31,448 nucleotides of DNA from a virus. Shown here piece after piece: positions 8,086 to 16,246 of the stretch. Numbering within the stretch: position 1 is the stretch's first letter; the number at the start of each line of letters is the position of its first letter. Location of the stretch: IMG/VR virus record IMGVR_UViG_3300025132_000173, positions 1-31,448 of that record; one strand, 5' to 3'. Below the pieces are notes generated by a model. That model was not told where the DNA came from and did no database searches. It was given only the letters and a program-made list of their open reading frames with translations. Both the position numbers and the translations under genes were made by a program.

Positions 8086-10509
8086 ATGGCAGAAAGCCCA
8101 CCACCAGTATCTTTGGTAGAAAGAGTTACTGACGATCCAAAAGTAGAGGACGCTCAAACAGATTTAGAAATTGAGATGCCTGCTGCAACATTCAAGACCG
8201 ACATTCCAGACGGTATTGAAATTGAAATGACAGAAGACGGTGGTGTAACAATTGATTTAGACCCCACTGCTGAAAATAATCCAATGACTGGAGAGTTTTA
8301 CAGAAACCTTGCAACAGAACTTGATGATAGTGAATTAGGTCGATTATCTTCTGATTTAGTCAGTGAATATGACGCAAACAAGTCTTCTCGTAAAGATTGG
8401 GAAGATGCGTATGCTAATGGATTAGAACTTCTTGGATTTAATTACGAAGAGCGTACCCAACCTTTTAGAGGAGCAACAGGGGTAACACATCCGTTGTTAG
8501 CTGAAGCTGCCACACAGTTTCAAGCTCAAGCATTTAATGAATTATTACCTCCAATGGGTCCAGTTAGGACAACCATTATGGGGACTCCAACTAAAGAGAA
8601 AGAAGAACAGGCTAAAAGAGTTCGAGAGTTTATGAATTACTACATGACAAACGTCATGGAAGAGTATACTCCAGAGTTTGACCAGATGTTATTTTATCTC
8701 CCATTGGCAGGATCAACTTTCAAGAAAGTTTATTACGATGACGGAATGGAAAGAGCAGTTAGTAAGTTTGTTCCAGCAGAAAATCTCGTTGTGCCTTATG
8801 AAGCTAATGATTTAGATACTTGCCCAAATATTACGCAAGTTGTCCGAATGGATTTAAATGAACTTCGTAAGAAACAAATTAGTGGTTTTTACAGAGATAT
8901 TCCCGTGCATCCTGCACAGAACCCAACTGATAGTGTGTCCAATGAAATTGATTATATTGATGGCGTTCAGCCTAGTAATATTGACTATGACTGTACATTG
9001 CTTGAATGTCATGTTGATTTAGACCTCAAAGGTTATGAAGATAAAGATGAGAATGGGGAACCAACAGGAATTAAAGTGCCATATGTTGTCACAGTAAGTG
9101 AAGACAATGGTCAAATTCTATCAATAAGAAGAAACTACAAGGAGGATGATCCACAAAAGAGAAAGATACAATATTTTGTGCATTACAAGTTTCTTCCCGG
9201 CTTTGGATTTTATGGATTAGGTTTAATTCATACCATTGGTGGACTCTCCCGAACTGCCACAGCAGCCTTGAGACAACTCATAGATGCAGGTACGTTATCA
9301 AATCTACCCGCAGGATTCAAAGCTCGGGGACTTCGTATTAGAGATGATAGTGACCCACTACAACCCGGTGAGTTTAGAGATGTAGACGCACCCGGTGGAG
9401 CGATTCGTGATAGCTTGATGCCATTACCATTTAAGGGACCAGATTCAACACTGTTCCAATTACTTGGTTTTGTAGTTCAGGCAGGACAAAGATTTGCAAC
9501 CATTACTGATTTAAAAGTAGGAGATGGTAATCAACAAGCAGCCGTTGGTACAACCGTTGCAATGTTAGAGCAAGGCACAAGAGTAATGAGTGCCATACAT
9601 AAGAGATTACATTATGCAATGAAGCAAGAGTTTAAACTCCTTGCAAAAGTAATGTCTGAGTATTTACCACAAGAATATCCTTACAGTATTGAAAACGCAG
9701 AGCAGTCTGTTATGGCGGCGGATTTTGATGATAGGGTAGATATTATTCCTGTTTCAAATCCAAATATATTTTCTCAAGCACAGCGTATTGCTTTAGCTCA
9801 AACACAAATGCAATTAGCTGCTCAAGCACCTGAATTACATAACATGTACGAAGCTTTCAGAAGAATGTACGAAGCATTAGGTGTCAGAGATATTGATAAG
9901 ATTCTTAGAGCACCGTCATCAGATGAGCCAATACCAAAAGACCCTGCTCAAGAAAATATTGATGCACTAGAAAACACAGAGTTAAAAGCTTTTGAAGGAC
10001 AAGACCACGATGCCCACATTATGGCACACTTAGTTTTTGGTTCTTCTCCATTAGCACTAGCTAGTCCAAAGGTAGCAATTGATTTACAAAAGCACGTTAT
10101 GGAACACGCTAAACTTAAAGCACAAGAGCAGACAATGATATTGTTTATGCAACAGAATCAAGGTCTATCTCCAACGGAAGATCAGATGATTGAGTATGAA
10201 GCAATGACAGCACAGATTATTGCTCAAGAAATGCAGAATGTGAAGATGTTAAGTGCACAGATTGCAGGTGGTGGAGAGCAAGGCGATCCTGTTGTTGCTC
10301 TAAAACAGCAAGAATTAGGTATTAAACAGCAACAAGCTCAAGCAGATGCCTTAAATGACCAAGCGAAGATTCAACTCGAAAGACAGAAGATGGCAGAAAG
10401 GTCTAGGCAGTTTGATGAAAGAATAGATACTCAAACAAATATTGCCAGAGAAAGAATACAAGCTACCAATCAAAGAGAAATGATTAAACAACGAAATAAA
10501 GGAAAATAG
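8086..10509 (+). CDS. Portal protein
   Basis: 807 aa. It forms the dodecameric ring at the capsid vertex through which TerL pumps DNA. The core has features of podovirus-type portals: NYEERTQPFRGATGVTHPLLAEAA near 118-143, PLAGSTFKKVYYD and a VPAENLVVPYEA segment, a central GLGLIHTIGGLSRTATAALRQL stretch, and a Q-rich helical C-terminus (about 735-807) that could form a barrel-like extension as in P22. The ATG at 8086 follows AAGGAGA (8071-8077). Its location after terL and before scaffold and capsid genes supports the call. Length is usual for large P22-like portals. Confidence 0.92.
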   Translation: MAESPPPVSLVERVTDDPKVEDAQTDLEIEMPAATFKTDIPDGIEIEMTEDGGVTIDLDPTAENNPMTGEFYRNLATELDDSELGRLSSDLVSEYDANKSSRKDWEDAYANGLELLGFNYEERTQPFRGATGVTHPLLAEAATQFQAQAFNELLPPMGPVRTTIMGTPTKEKEEQAKRVREFMNYYMTNVMEEYTPEFDQMLFYLPLAGSTFKKVYYDDGMERAVSKFVPAENLVVPYEANDLDTCPNITQVVRMDLNELRKKQISGFYRDIPVHPAQNPTDSVSNEIDYIDGVQPSNIDYDCTLLECHVDLDLKGYEDKDENGEPTGIKVPYVVTVSEDNGQILSIRRNYKEDDPQKRKIQYFVHYKFLPGFGFYGLGLIHTIGGLSRTATAALRQLIDAGTLSNLPAGFKARGLRIRDDSDPLQPGEFRDVDAPGGAIRDSLMPLPFKGPDSTLFQLLGFVVQAGQRFATITDLKVGDGNQQAAVGTTVAMLEQGTRVMSAIHKRLHYAMKQEFKLLAKVMSEYLPQEYPYSIENAEQSVMAADFDDRVDIIPVSNPNIFSQAQRIALAQTQMQLAAQAPELHNMYEAFRRMYEALGVRDIDKILRAPSSDEPIPKDPAQENIDALENTELKAFEGQDHDAHIMAHLVFGSSPLALASPKVAIDLQKHVMEHAKLKAQEQTMILFMQQNQGLSPTEDQMIEYEAMTAQIIAQEMQNVKMLSAQIAGGGEQGDPVVALKQQELGIKQQQAQADALNDQAKIQLERQKMAERSRQFDERIDTQTNIARERIQATNQREMIKQRNKGK

Positions 10510-10511
10510 TT

Positions 10512-10724
10512 ATGCCACAACATTCAAAAGTTAAAATTTTAGGTGCACAAATACAAGAGCCACCAGCTCCAAGTAAAGTCGCTGAAATTCAAGGACAAGG
10601 ATCAATACCCTATGCACAATGTATCGAAGAAGCTACACCAAATACGGCAGTCGGTAAGAAAGTTACTGGAAAAAAGCGAGGAATGGGTGCTGCTCTCCGT
10701 TCTGGGCGTTATACTAGTTGTTGA
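10512..10724 (+). CDS. Small conserved hypothetical protein
   Basis: 70 aa starting 2 nt after the portal stop. N-terminal part is proline and glutamine rich; the C-terminus KKRGMGAALRSGRYTSC is a basic, glycine-containing tail of a kind I recognise from marine phage small proteins. Cysteines are at 37 and the last residue. No enzymatic motif. Position after the portal suggests a minor structural protein, but that is inference. Confidence 0.65.
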   Translation: MPQHSKVKILGAQIQEPPAPSKVAEIQGQGSIPYAQCIEEATPNTAVGKKVTGKKRGMGAALRSGRYTSC

Positions 10725-10735
10725 GAAAAAAATAG

Positions 10736-10882
10736 ATGCCTTTATTGAGTGGATCATCGGAAAAAACGATAAGTAAGAATATTAAAAAACTTATTGGAGA
10801 AGGATATAAGCAAAAACAAGCTGTAGCTATTGCATTAGATAATGCGGGAAAAAAGAAGAATGGTAAAAAAACTAGAGCCTGA
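10736..10882 (+). CDS. Tiny DUF6496-like protein
   Basis: 48 aa beginning [20 protein letters not shown] and continuing [20 protein letters not shown]. This matches the pattern of a short family common in phages and bacteria (ending QKQAVAIAL.xAGK), which I associate with DUF6496. No function is known. It lies between the 70-aa gene and the EF-hand membrane protein and overlaps the latter by 23 nt. The start ATG lies 11 nt after the previous stop codon; no strong ribosome site is present, so it may be translated by coupling. Confidence 0.75.
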   Translation: MPLLSGSSEKTISKNIKKLIGEGYKQKQAVAIALDNAGKKKNGKKTRA

Positions 10883-11180
10883 AAGTCGCTACAATGAGTT
10901 TGATTTAAATCACGATGGCACAGTAGACGATGCAGAAATAGCAAAGTCAAAAGAAATGATAGAGCTTGAGTTAAGAGAAGAAAAAAGCCACGCTCAAAAA
11001 CAGATGTCTTGGACAGCTATTGGTAGTATGATTGCCTTTACTCTTTTGTTATTTTTACCTCTTGTGTCAGAAACAAGAGTATCAGCATTAGCTGATTTAT
11101 TAGGATTATTTTATTTAGGACAAGCATCCATTGTAGGTTTTTACTTTGGAGCAACAGCGTATATGAGTAGGTCACGATAA
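10860..11180 (+). CDS. EF-hand protein with two membrane segments
   Basis: 106 aa from the ATG at 10860 (an ATG 18 nt upstream adds MREKRR). Residues 15-26 ([12 protein letters not shown]) form a perfect EF-hand calcium loop with ligands D15, N17, D19, T21, D23 and E26. A charged helix leads to hydrophobic segments at about 51-69 and 79-101, then a short basic end. Only one EF-hand is present. Being just upstream of holin and endolysin suggests a lysis-related membrane protein, perhaps a second holin, but the family has no assigned function that I know of. It overlaps the next gene by 1 nt (TAATG). Confidence 0.75.
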   Translation: MVKKLEPESRYNEFDLNHDGTVDDAEIAKSKEMIELELREEKSHAQKQMSWTAIGSMIAFTLLLFLPLVSETRVSALADLLGLFYLGQASIVGFYFGATAYMSRSR

Positions 11181-11542
11181 TGGATTTAGCACCACAATTT
11201 AGTATGCCCATGCAGATGCCAACGGTAAATCAACCGATGATGGCACAGCCACAAATGCCACAACCACAACAAACAATGGAACAAAGGTTGGGTTCGTTGG
11301 AAGATAAGTTTTCTGGACTAACTAACCGATTAGATAAGTTAGGTAGTTTACAAACAGGAGTATTTAATCAAGAGAATACTCAACAGCCCTCATTTTATGG
11401 TAACTACCCACAAATGTATTTACCTAAAGAAAACCAATACTATCAACAACAAATGATGAATCGCTATATGCCACCTGTTTATGGTTATCCATTTCAGGGT
11501 TCTTTTAGTTCAGGTATAGGTGGATTCTTACCCTTTTTCTAG
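11180..11542 (+). CDS. Low-complexity Q/M/P-rich protein
   Basis: 120 aa. Residues 1-33 are rich in M, Q and P (MPMQMPTVNQPMMAQPQMPQ); about 34-58 form a short coiled coil (MEQRLGSLEDKFSGLTNRLDKL); the rest is tyrosine, glutamine and glycine rich and ends SGIGGFLPFF. No known domain. It begins one base inside the preceding stop and is followed by the holin gene 8 nt later. It may be a minor virion or lysis-region protein; the composition allows no firm call. Confidence 0.65.
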   Translation: MDLAPQFSMPMQMPTVNQPMMAQPQMPQPQQTMEQRLGSLEDKFSGLTNRLDKLGSLQTGVFNQENTQQPSFYGNYPQMYLPKENQYYQQQMMNRYMPPVYGYPFQGSFSSGIGGFLPFF

Positions 11543-11550
11543 GAGACAAC

Positions 11551-11955
11551 ATGTTAAAAAGTTTGATCGGTCCCGTGGCAGGATTGTTGGATAAATTTAT
11601 CGAAGATAAAGACCAAAAGAATCAATTAGCCCATGATATTGCTACAATGGCACAAAAACATGCCCATGAGAGCAACATGGCACAAGTAGATGTCAATAAA
11701 GCAGAAGCACAGCATCGCAGTATTTTTGTTGCAGGATGGAGACCATTTATTGGTTGGGTATGTGGTGTGGCGTTAGCTTATCATTTTATTCTTTACCCTA
11801 TTGTTGTTTTTATTCTAGCAAATTTTCCAACAGAAACATTTACGGTAGATCAATTACCTAAGTTTGATATGGATAGTTTGATGACTGTATTGTTAGGTAT
11901 GCTAGGATTAGGTGGATTAAGAACTTTTGAAAAAAACAAAGGATTAACTAAATGA
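11551..11955 (+). CDS. Holin, 3TM GTA-release type
   Basis: 134 aa. It has an N-terminal amphipathic segment, a polar helix (20-57), then FVAGWRPFIGWVCGVALAY (59-77), the hallmark of the GTA_holin_3TM family, with hydrophobic segments at about 66-91 and 110-124 and a charged end. Such proteins permeabilise the inner membrane at the time of lysis. AGGAG stands before the ATG at 11551. The endolysin follows in an ATGA overlap, the usual holin-lysin pairing. Confidence 0.8.
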   Translation: MLKSLIGPVAGLLDKFIEDKDQKNQLAHDIATMAQKHAHESNMAQVDVNKAEAQHRSIFVAGWRPFIGWVCGVALAYHFILYPIVVFILANFPTETFTVDQLPKFDMDSLMTVLLGMLGLGGLRTFEKNKGLTK

Positions 11956-12416
11956 GTTTTAAATTATCACAACGATCATTAGATCGATTAGATAGTGTAG
12001 ACCCAGATTTAATTAAAGTTGTAAAGTATGCTATAGGTGTTACTAAAGTAGATTTTGGGGTTATTGAAGGTATTAGAACATTAGAAAAACAAAAAGAGCT
12101 TGTAGCCGCAGGTGCATCAAAAACAATGAACAGTAAACATTTAAAAGGTTTAGCTGTTGATCTGATGGCATATGTTGGTGGAAGAGGATGTTGGGAACTA
12201 AAAGTTTATGATGATATTGCTGATGCAATGAAACAAGGAGCCATTGAATATGGTGTACCGATTGTTTGGGGAGCATCTTGGCATATTAGAAACATTGCTG
12301 ATTGGAAAGGTACTATGGAAGAAGCAATGAACGATTATATTGATACAAGGAGAAAAGAAGGTAAAAGACCATTTATTGATGGTCCACACTTTGAAATAAA
12401 TTCCAATTTAGTATAA
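11952..12416 (+). CDS. Endolysin, M15-family peptidase
   Basis: 154 aa, single domain. The zinc peptidase signature is clear: SKHLKGLAVDL gives H63 and D70, and IDGPHFEI gives D143 and H146, matching the T5-type L-alanyl-D-glutamate peptidases and D,D-carboxypeptidase-like M15 family. IEGIRTLEKQKEL (38-50) is the usual N-terminal family motif. It would cut peptidoglycan cross-bridge or stem peptides. There is no signal peptide, so it depends on the holin just upstream, with which it overlaps as ATGA. Length is normal for the family. Confidence 0.92.
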   Translation: MSFKLSQRSLDRLDSVDPDLIKVVKYAIGVTKVDFGVIEGIRTLEKQKELVAAGASKTMNSKHLKGLAVDLMAYVGGRGCWELKVYDDIADAMKQGAIEYGVPIVWGASWHIRNIADWKGTMEEAMNDYIDTRRKEGKRPFIDGPHFEINSNLV

Positions 12417-12422
12417 GATATG

Positions 12423-12452
12423 GTATTCTTTTATCTTTTATTGTAAGAATAC
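12423..12452 (+). other. Hairpin in the lysis-to-head gene junction
   Basis: GTATTCTT (12423-12430) pairs perfectly with AAGAATAC (12445-12452) around a 14-nt loop. The 3' arm ends 6 nt before the ATG at 12459, where no Shine-Dalgarno is visible. No T-run follows, so it is not a normal terminator; it may affect translation start or RNA processing. Confidence 0.4.
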
Positions 12453-12458
12453 TCTGAT

Positions 12459-12656
12459 ATGAGCGAAATTGACTTTGTACAGTTTGTGCAAAAGAAGATA
12501 AAAGAAAGACGAAGTAGTGTTTTAGATGTATTAGAACACAATGGAGTCAAAAACATGGAGCAGTATAGGGAACTTATGGGTGAACTTACTGCATTAAATT
12601 ACCTTTCGCAGGAACTCTCGAGCCTGCTGGATAAACAGGAGCAATTTGATGACTGA
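12459..12656 (+). CDS. Small helical hypothetical protein
   Basis: 65 aa, mostly helical with coiled-coil character (ELMGELTALNYLSQELSSLLDKQ). No membrane segment and no catalytic motif. The ATG has no evident Shine-Dalgarno and sits just after a hairpin (12423-12452). It overlaps the co-chaperonin gene by 8 nt and contains that gene's ribosome site. Small proteins of this shape occur before head genes in marine phages; function unknown. Confidence 0.65.
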   Translation: MSEIDFVQFVQKKIKERRSSVLDVLEHNGVKNMEQYRELMGELTALNYLSQELSSLLDKQEQFDD

Positions 12657-13068
12657 TAAAAAAGAGAACGTAACACCCCTATATAAACCTAAAGAAGAAG
12701 TCGTTCTAGACCCTTCTGAAGTTACCGATAGTCTTTTAGAGCGTATGCCTAGTCCAACTGGATGGCGTATCTTGGTATTACCTTACAGAGGTAAAGCCAT
12801 GACAGAAGGTGGTTTACATATTCCAACACAAGTTTTAGATGATACACAGATACAAACTGTGGTTGGTTATGTTTTAAAGCTAGGAAACTTAGCTTATAAA
12901 GACGAAGAAAAATTTCCCAACGGAGGATGGTGTAAAGAAAAAGATTGGATTATCTTTCCTCGATACGCAGGTTCTAGATTCCGTATAGATGGTGGGGAAG
13001 TTAGATTATTAAATGATGATGAGGTTTTAGCGTCAATTAAAAACCCTGATGATATTGTTAGCTTTTAG
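12649..13068 (+). CDS. groES: GroES-like co-chaperonin
   Basis: 139 aa; start ATG at 12649 chosen because AGGAG (12637-12641) lies 7 nt upstream. After about 35 extra N-terminal residues the Cpn10 pattern appears: GWRILVLPYRGK (38-49), a mobile-loop-like TEGGLHIPTQ (52-61), VVGYVLKLG (71-79), the DWIIFPRYAGSRFRIDGGEVRLL core (99-121) and EVLASI (125-130). Phage co-chaperonins such as T4 gp31 adapt host GroEL to fold the capsid protein; here the gene directly precedes scaffold and capsid genes, which fits. The mobile-loop triad reads LHI, not the usual hydrophobic IVL type. Fold assignment is by pattern only. Confidence 0.78.
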   Translation: MTDKKENVTPLYKPKEEVVLDPSEVTDSLLERMPSPTGWRILVLPYRGKAMTEGGLHIPTQVLDDTQIQTVVGYVLKLGNLAYKDEEKFPNGGWCKEKDWIIFPRYAGSRFRIDGGEVRLLNDDEVLASIKNPDDIVSF

Positions 13069-13078
13069 AGGATAGAAA

Positions 13079-14041
13079 ATGGCAGAAATACAGACAGACG
13101 ATAAACAAGTAGAGTTGGAATTGGAAACAAATGAAGACACTGAAGTTGAAGTTAAGGAAGATGAGAAGACATCTAAAAAAACTACCAAGATTGAGTCGCA
13201 GACTAAAGAGAAACCTGAAGTTGAGGTGGAAAAACCTCAAAAGAAAGATGAGCACGATCAGTATACGGACTCTGTTCAGAATCGCATTAATAAGCTTACG
13301 AAAAAAATGCGTGAAGCTGAAAGGCAGAGGGAAGAAGCGATACGTTACGCTCAACAAGTCCAAGACGAATCGAGTCAAATCAAACAAAGGCTCAAAAGTT
13401 TAGACCAAGGTTATATGACCGAATACGGTGGTCGTTTAGAAGTAGAGCAAAAACAAGTTGAAGCTGATCTCAAAAGAGCTGTAGAGCTTGGAGATGCGGA
13501 CGCTACTGTTTCTGCTCAACAAAGACTTACTCAACTTGCCGTGGCTAAGGATAGATACGATCAAGCTAAAGTTGCTCAACAACAAAGAGAAGAGCAGGAA
13601 AAGCAACAAGAAGAACAGCAACCTACTTATCAACAACCTCAAACTCAACAGCAACAAGCTCCTAAAAAAGCTGACCCAAAAGCTGAAGATTGGGCATCTA
13701 GGAATAAGTGGTTTGGTCAAGATGAAGCAATGACTTATGCTGCTTTTGGTATTCATAAAAGATTAATTGAGGACGAAGGATTTGACGGCAAGTCCGATGA
13801 ATACTATAATGAGTTGGATAGGAGACTTAAAGATAGGTTTCCAAGAGAATTTGAGGGTAATGTCGAAAGCGAGACATCACCTAGAAAAGTTACTCAGTCT
13901 GTGGCGGGAGTTTCTCGTTCATCGACTGCACCAACGTCTAATGGACGCAATCGAAAGGTTAGACTCACCCCTAGCCAAGTGCAAATAGCCAAAAAGTTGG
14001 GTGTGCCGTTAGAAGAATACGCAAAATACGTTAGAAATTAA
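13079..14041 (+). CDS. Scaffolding protein
   Basis: 320 aa. N-terminal 65 residues are very acidic and low complexity; about 68-175 is a long coiled coil (NRINKLTKKMREAERQREEA and onward); 165-195 is a Q-rich linker; the C-terminus (about 285-320) is basic and helical and ends LGVPLEEYAKYVRN, as expected of a capsid-binding helix. The composition and the place between portal and major capsid gene identify it as the internal scaffold directing procapsid assembly. AGAGGAT precedes the ATG. No protease gene is recognisable nearby, so scaffold exit rather than digestion is likely. Confidence 0.85.
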   Translation: MAEIQTDDKQVELELETNEDTEVEVKEDEKTSKKTTKIESQTKEKPEVEVEKPQKKDEHDQYTDSVQNRINKLTKKMREAERQREEAIRYAQQVQDESSQIKQRLKSLDQGYMTEYGGRLEVEQKQVEADLKRAVELGDADATVSAQQRLTQLAVAKDRYDQAKVAQQQREEQEKQQEEQQPTYQQPQTQQQQAPKKADPKAEDWASRNKWFGQDEAMTYAAFGIHKRLIEDEGFDGKSDEYYNELDRRLKDRFPREFEGNVESETSPRKVTQSVAGVSRSSTAPTSNGRNRKVRLTPSQVQIAKKLGVPLEEYAKYVRN

Positions 14042-14052
14042 GGAGATATGAT

Positions 14053-14544
14053 ATGACAACAAAGACAGATACAAAAAAATTTGAAGGGATAGCACGATCT
14101 CCTAGAACGAATTCTTCTAGAGAAAAGACAGCCAAAAGAAAACCATGGGCTCCACCATCTATGTTGGATGCTCCCCCTGCACCAGAGGGTTTTAAACATC
14201 GTTGGATACGAGCAGAAGTAAGAGGTTTTGATGACCGCAAAAATATTTCTGCAAGAATTCGAGAAGGTTATGAACTTGTTCGAAGAGATGAGTATCCAGA
14301 TTTTGAAGCTCCAGTAATTGATTCAGGGAAATTTGAAGGGGTTTTCGGTGTTGGCGGACTAGTTTTAGCTCGTATACCTTTAGATACAGTGAAAGAAAGG
14401 ACTGATTATTTTGCACAACGAAATACAGACCAACAAAACGCTGTTGACCAAGATATGATGAGAGAAAATGCACATTCAACCATGACGATCAGTAAACCTG
14501 ACCGTCAGAGTCGAGTTACCTTTGGGGGTGCTCGAAAAGATTAA
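14053..14544 (+). CDS. Conserved putative head protein
   Basis: 163 aa. The middle has WAPPSMLDAPPAPEGFKHRWIRAEV then GYELVRRDEYPDF, a pattern I recognise from proteins placed between scaffold and major capsid genes in marine phages. A basic N-terminus, no membrane segment and no catalytic motif. AAGGAGATATGAT precedes the start. Likely a minor head component or assembly factor by position. Confidence 0.7.
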   Translation: MTTKTDTKKFEGIARSPRTNSSREKTAKRKPWAPPSMLDAPPAPEGFKHRWIRAEVRGFDDRKNISARIREGYELVRRDEYPDFEAPVIDSGKFEGVFGVGGLVLARIPLDTVKERTDYFAQRNTDQQNAVDQDMMRENAHSTMTISKPDRQSRVTFGGARKD

Positions 14545-14566
14545 TTTATTTATGGAGAAGATTTAA

Positions 14567-15214
14567 ATGGCAAATCAAGATACATCTTTTGGTCTTCGTC
14601 CAATAGGTCTAAATGGCAGTGCAACAAATTCAACTGGGGTGACTCAGTATGAAATTGCAAACGACAATACAAATGCTATTTATCAGTATTCACCTGTAAT
14701 ACCTTTAGCGGCAGGTGTGATTGATATTGTTGGTAATGCAAACGGTGGTACTGTTCCATTTTTAGGTGTCCTAATGGGCGTTGAGTATGTGGATTCAGCT
14801 TCTAAGAAGACTGTTTTCAAAAATTATTGGCCGGGGTCTAATAACGTAAGCGTTGACACAAATTTTCCTGTCAAAGCTTTTGTTTCTGACAACCCTAATC
14901 AGTTATATATGGTAGCTGCTGATGAGTCTGTTACAAACAGAGCAACAGCACTAGCTGACGTATTTTCTAACTGTTCTTTAGCTACAGCCACTTCTGGTTC
15001 TACAGATAATGGTCGTTCTACTGGACAATTAGATATTAGTACAGCTGCTACAACAGCAACTCTTGCTATGAGAATTGTCGGATTAACTACAGATATAGCT
15101 AATCTTGACTATGACGCAGCGGGTGTTAACTTTGTAGTACGATTTAACTTCCACTTTAATTCACCTGCTTCTAGTTCTGATTCACAGACTACAGCAGATT
15201 CAACTGGTATTTAG
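14567..15214 (+). CDS. Putative capsid decoration or head protein
   Basis: 215 aa. Starts with MANQDTSFGLRPIG, an N-terminal motif I associate with structural proteins next to major capsid genes in marine phages. The rest is beta-rich, small-residue rich (T, S, A, N) and ends in an S/T/D-rich tail. It contains no cysteine pair or catalytic motif. GGAGAAG precedes the ATG. Next to the major capsid gene it is most likely a capsid-decorating or stabilising protein; an alternative is a minor neck protein. Confidence 0.68.
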   Translation: MANQDTSFGLRPIGLNGSATNSTGVTQYEIANDNTNAIYQYSPVIPLAAGVIDIVGNANGGTVPFLGVLMGVEYVDSASKKTVFKNYWPGSNNVSVDTNFPVKAFVSDNPNQLYMVAADESVTNRATALADVFSNCSLATATSGSTDNGRSTGQLDISTAATTATLAMRIVGLTTDIANLDYDAAGVNFVVRFNFHFNSPASSSDSQTTADSTGI

Positions 15215-15227
15215 GAAAGGATAAACT

Positions 15228-16133
15228 ATGGCTATTTCAAGAGCACAATTAGCGAAAGAGCTGGAGCCGGGTCTAAATGCCTTATTTGGACTTGAGTACG
15301 ATCGCTACGATAACGAACACGCTGAAATCTTTGATGAAGAGTCTTCAGACCGTGCTTTCGAGGAAGAGGTAATGCTTTCTGGATTTAGTACCGCACCTGT
15401 TAAAGGTGAAGGTGGTGCTATATCTTTTGACGATGCACAAGAAACTTACACCTCTAGATATACACACGAGACAATTGCATTAGCTTTCAGTATCACTGAA
15501 GAAGCAATTGAGGATAACTTGTATGACAGACTTGCGTCTAGATATACAAAAGCCCTTGCTCGTTCAATGTCACAAACAAAGCAGATTAAAGCTGCAGCAA
15601 TTTTAAACAATGCGTTTGATACTACTTTCCCTGTTGGGGACGGTGCTGCTCTTTGTTCATCTGCTCACCCTTCTTTGTCTGGTAACCAAAGAAATCAATT
15701 ATCTACTGCTGCTGATTTGAATGAAACTTCACTTGAGCAAATGTTGATTGATATTGCTGGTCTTACAGACGAAAGAGGTCTAAAGATTGCGGTTAGAGGA
15801 ACAAAATTAATTGTTCCTAAAGAGTTGCAATTTATTGCAGAAAGAGTTTTAAACTCTACTCTAAGACCGGGAACAGCAGACAATGACGTAAACGCTATGA
15901 AGTCAATGGGTATGTTACCTGACGGAGCGGTTGTAAACCACTTCTTGACTGACACAGATGCTTACTTCATTAAAACTGACGCTCCTAACGGCTTTAAATT
16001 ATTCCAAAGAACTCCTATCAGAACTGCTATGGAAGGCGATTTTGATACAGGAAACATGAGGTTTAAAGCTAGAGAAAGATACAGTTTTGGTGTATCTGAC
16101 TGGAGAGCAGTTTTTGGTACTGCTGGAGCATAA
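15228..16133 (+). CDS. Major capsid protein
   Basis: 301 aa. It builds the icosahedral shell. An N-terminal helix (AISRAQLAKELEPGLNALFGLEY), a long E-loop-like region around the SFDDAQETYTSRYTHETIALAFSI stretch, and a C-terminal MEGDFDTGNMRFKARERYSFG segment (near 266-288) match HK97-fold capsid proteins of the type related to Mu gpT. Length fits uncleaved shell proteins. AGGA ribosome sites precede the ATG, and a terminator follows the gene at 16141, as is common after the most abundant transcript. Confidence 0.92.
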   Translation: MAISRAQLAKELEPGLNALFGLEYDRYDNEHAEIFDEESSDRAFEEEVMLSGFSTAPVKGEGGAISFDDAQETYTSRYTHETIALAFSITEEAIEDNLYDRLASRYTKALARSMSQTKQIKAAAILNNAFDTTFPVGDGAALCSSAHPSLSGNQRNQLSTAADLNETSLEQMLIDIAGLTDERGLKIAVRGTKLIVPKELQFIAERVLNSTLRPGTADNDVNAMKSMGMLPDGAVVNHFLTDTDAYFIKTDAPNGFKLFQRTPIRTAMEGDFDTGNMRFKARERYSFGVSDWRAVFGTAGA

Positions 16134-16140
16134 CCAAATC

Positions 16141-16180
16141 AGGGGGTGTAAAAACCCCCTATTTTCTAGGATTTTTTTTC
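16141..16180 (+). terminator. Terminator after the major capsid gene
   Basis: AGGGGGT (16141-16147) pairs with ACCCCCT (16154-16160) around a 6-nt loop. An ATTTT follows at once and an eight-T run comes at 16172-16179. The delayed T-run suggests partial termination, which would raise capsid mRNA over downstream genes. Confidence 0.7.
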
Positions 16181-16240
16181 TTTGTTAACTGACCTAGCAG
16201 ACGTTGTAGAGATAACAAAGGTAAACCTTCTACAAAAGGA
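16166..16240 (+). promoter_or_regulatory. Structured leader before the gene at 16247
   Basis: Two perfect inverted repeats interleave: CTTTGTTA (16180-16187) with TAACAAAG (16213-16220), and TTGTAGA (16204-16210) with TCTACAA (16229-16235), the latter touching the AAGGA ribosome site at 16236-16240. A 5-bp CTAGG/CCTAG pair (16166-16170, 16193-16197) also fits. Crossing pairs allow a pseudoknot or two alternative folds. Seen by eye, without energy calculation. Confidence 0.4.
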
Positions 16241-16246
16241 AATATG

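Noticed and set aside
10543-10776. 77-codon + strand frame overlapping two small genes
   Set aside because: Out of frame with the two small genes that show conserved-type motifs; its own sequence has none.
13058-13387. 109-codon - strand frame rich in F and L
   Set aside because: Antisense to the acidic and coiled-coil part of the scaffold gene, which explains its composition.
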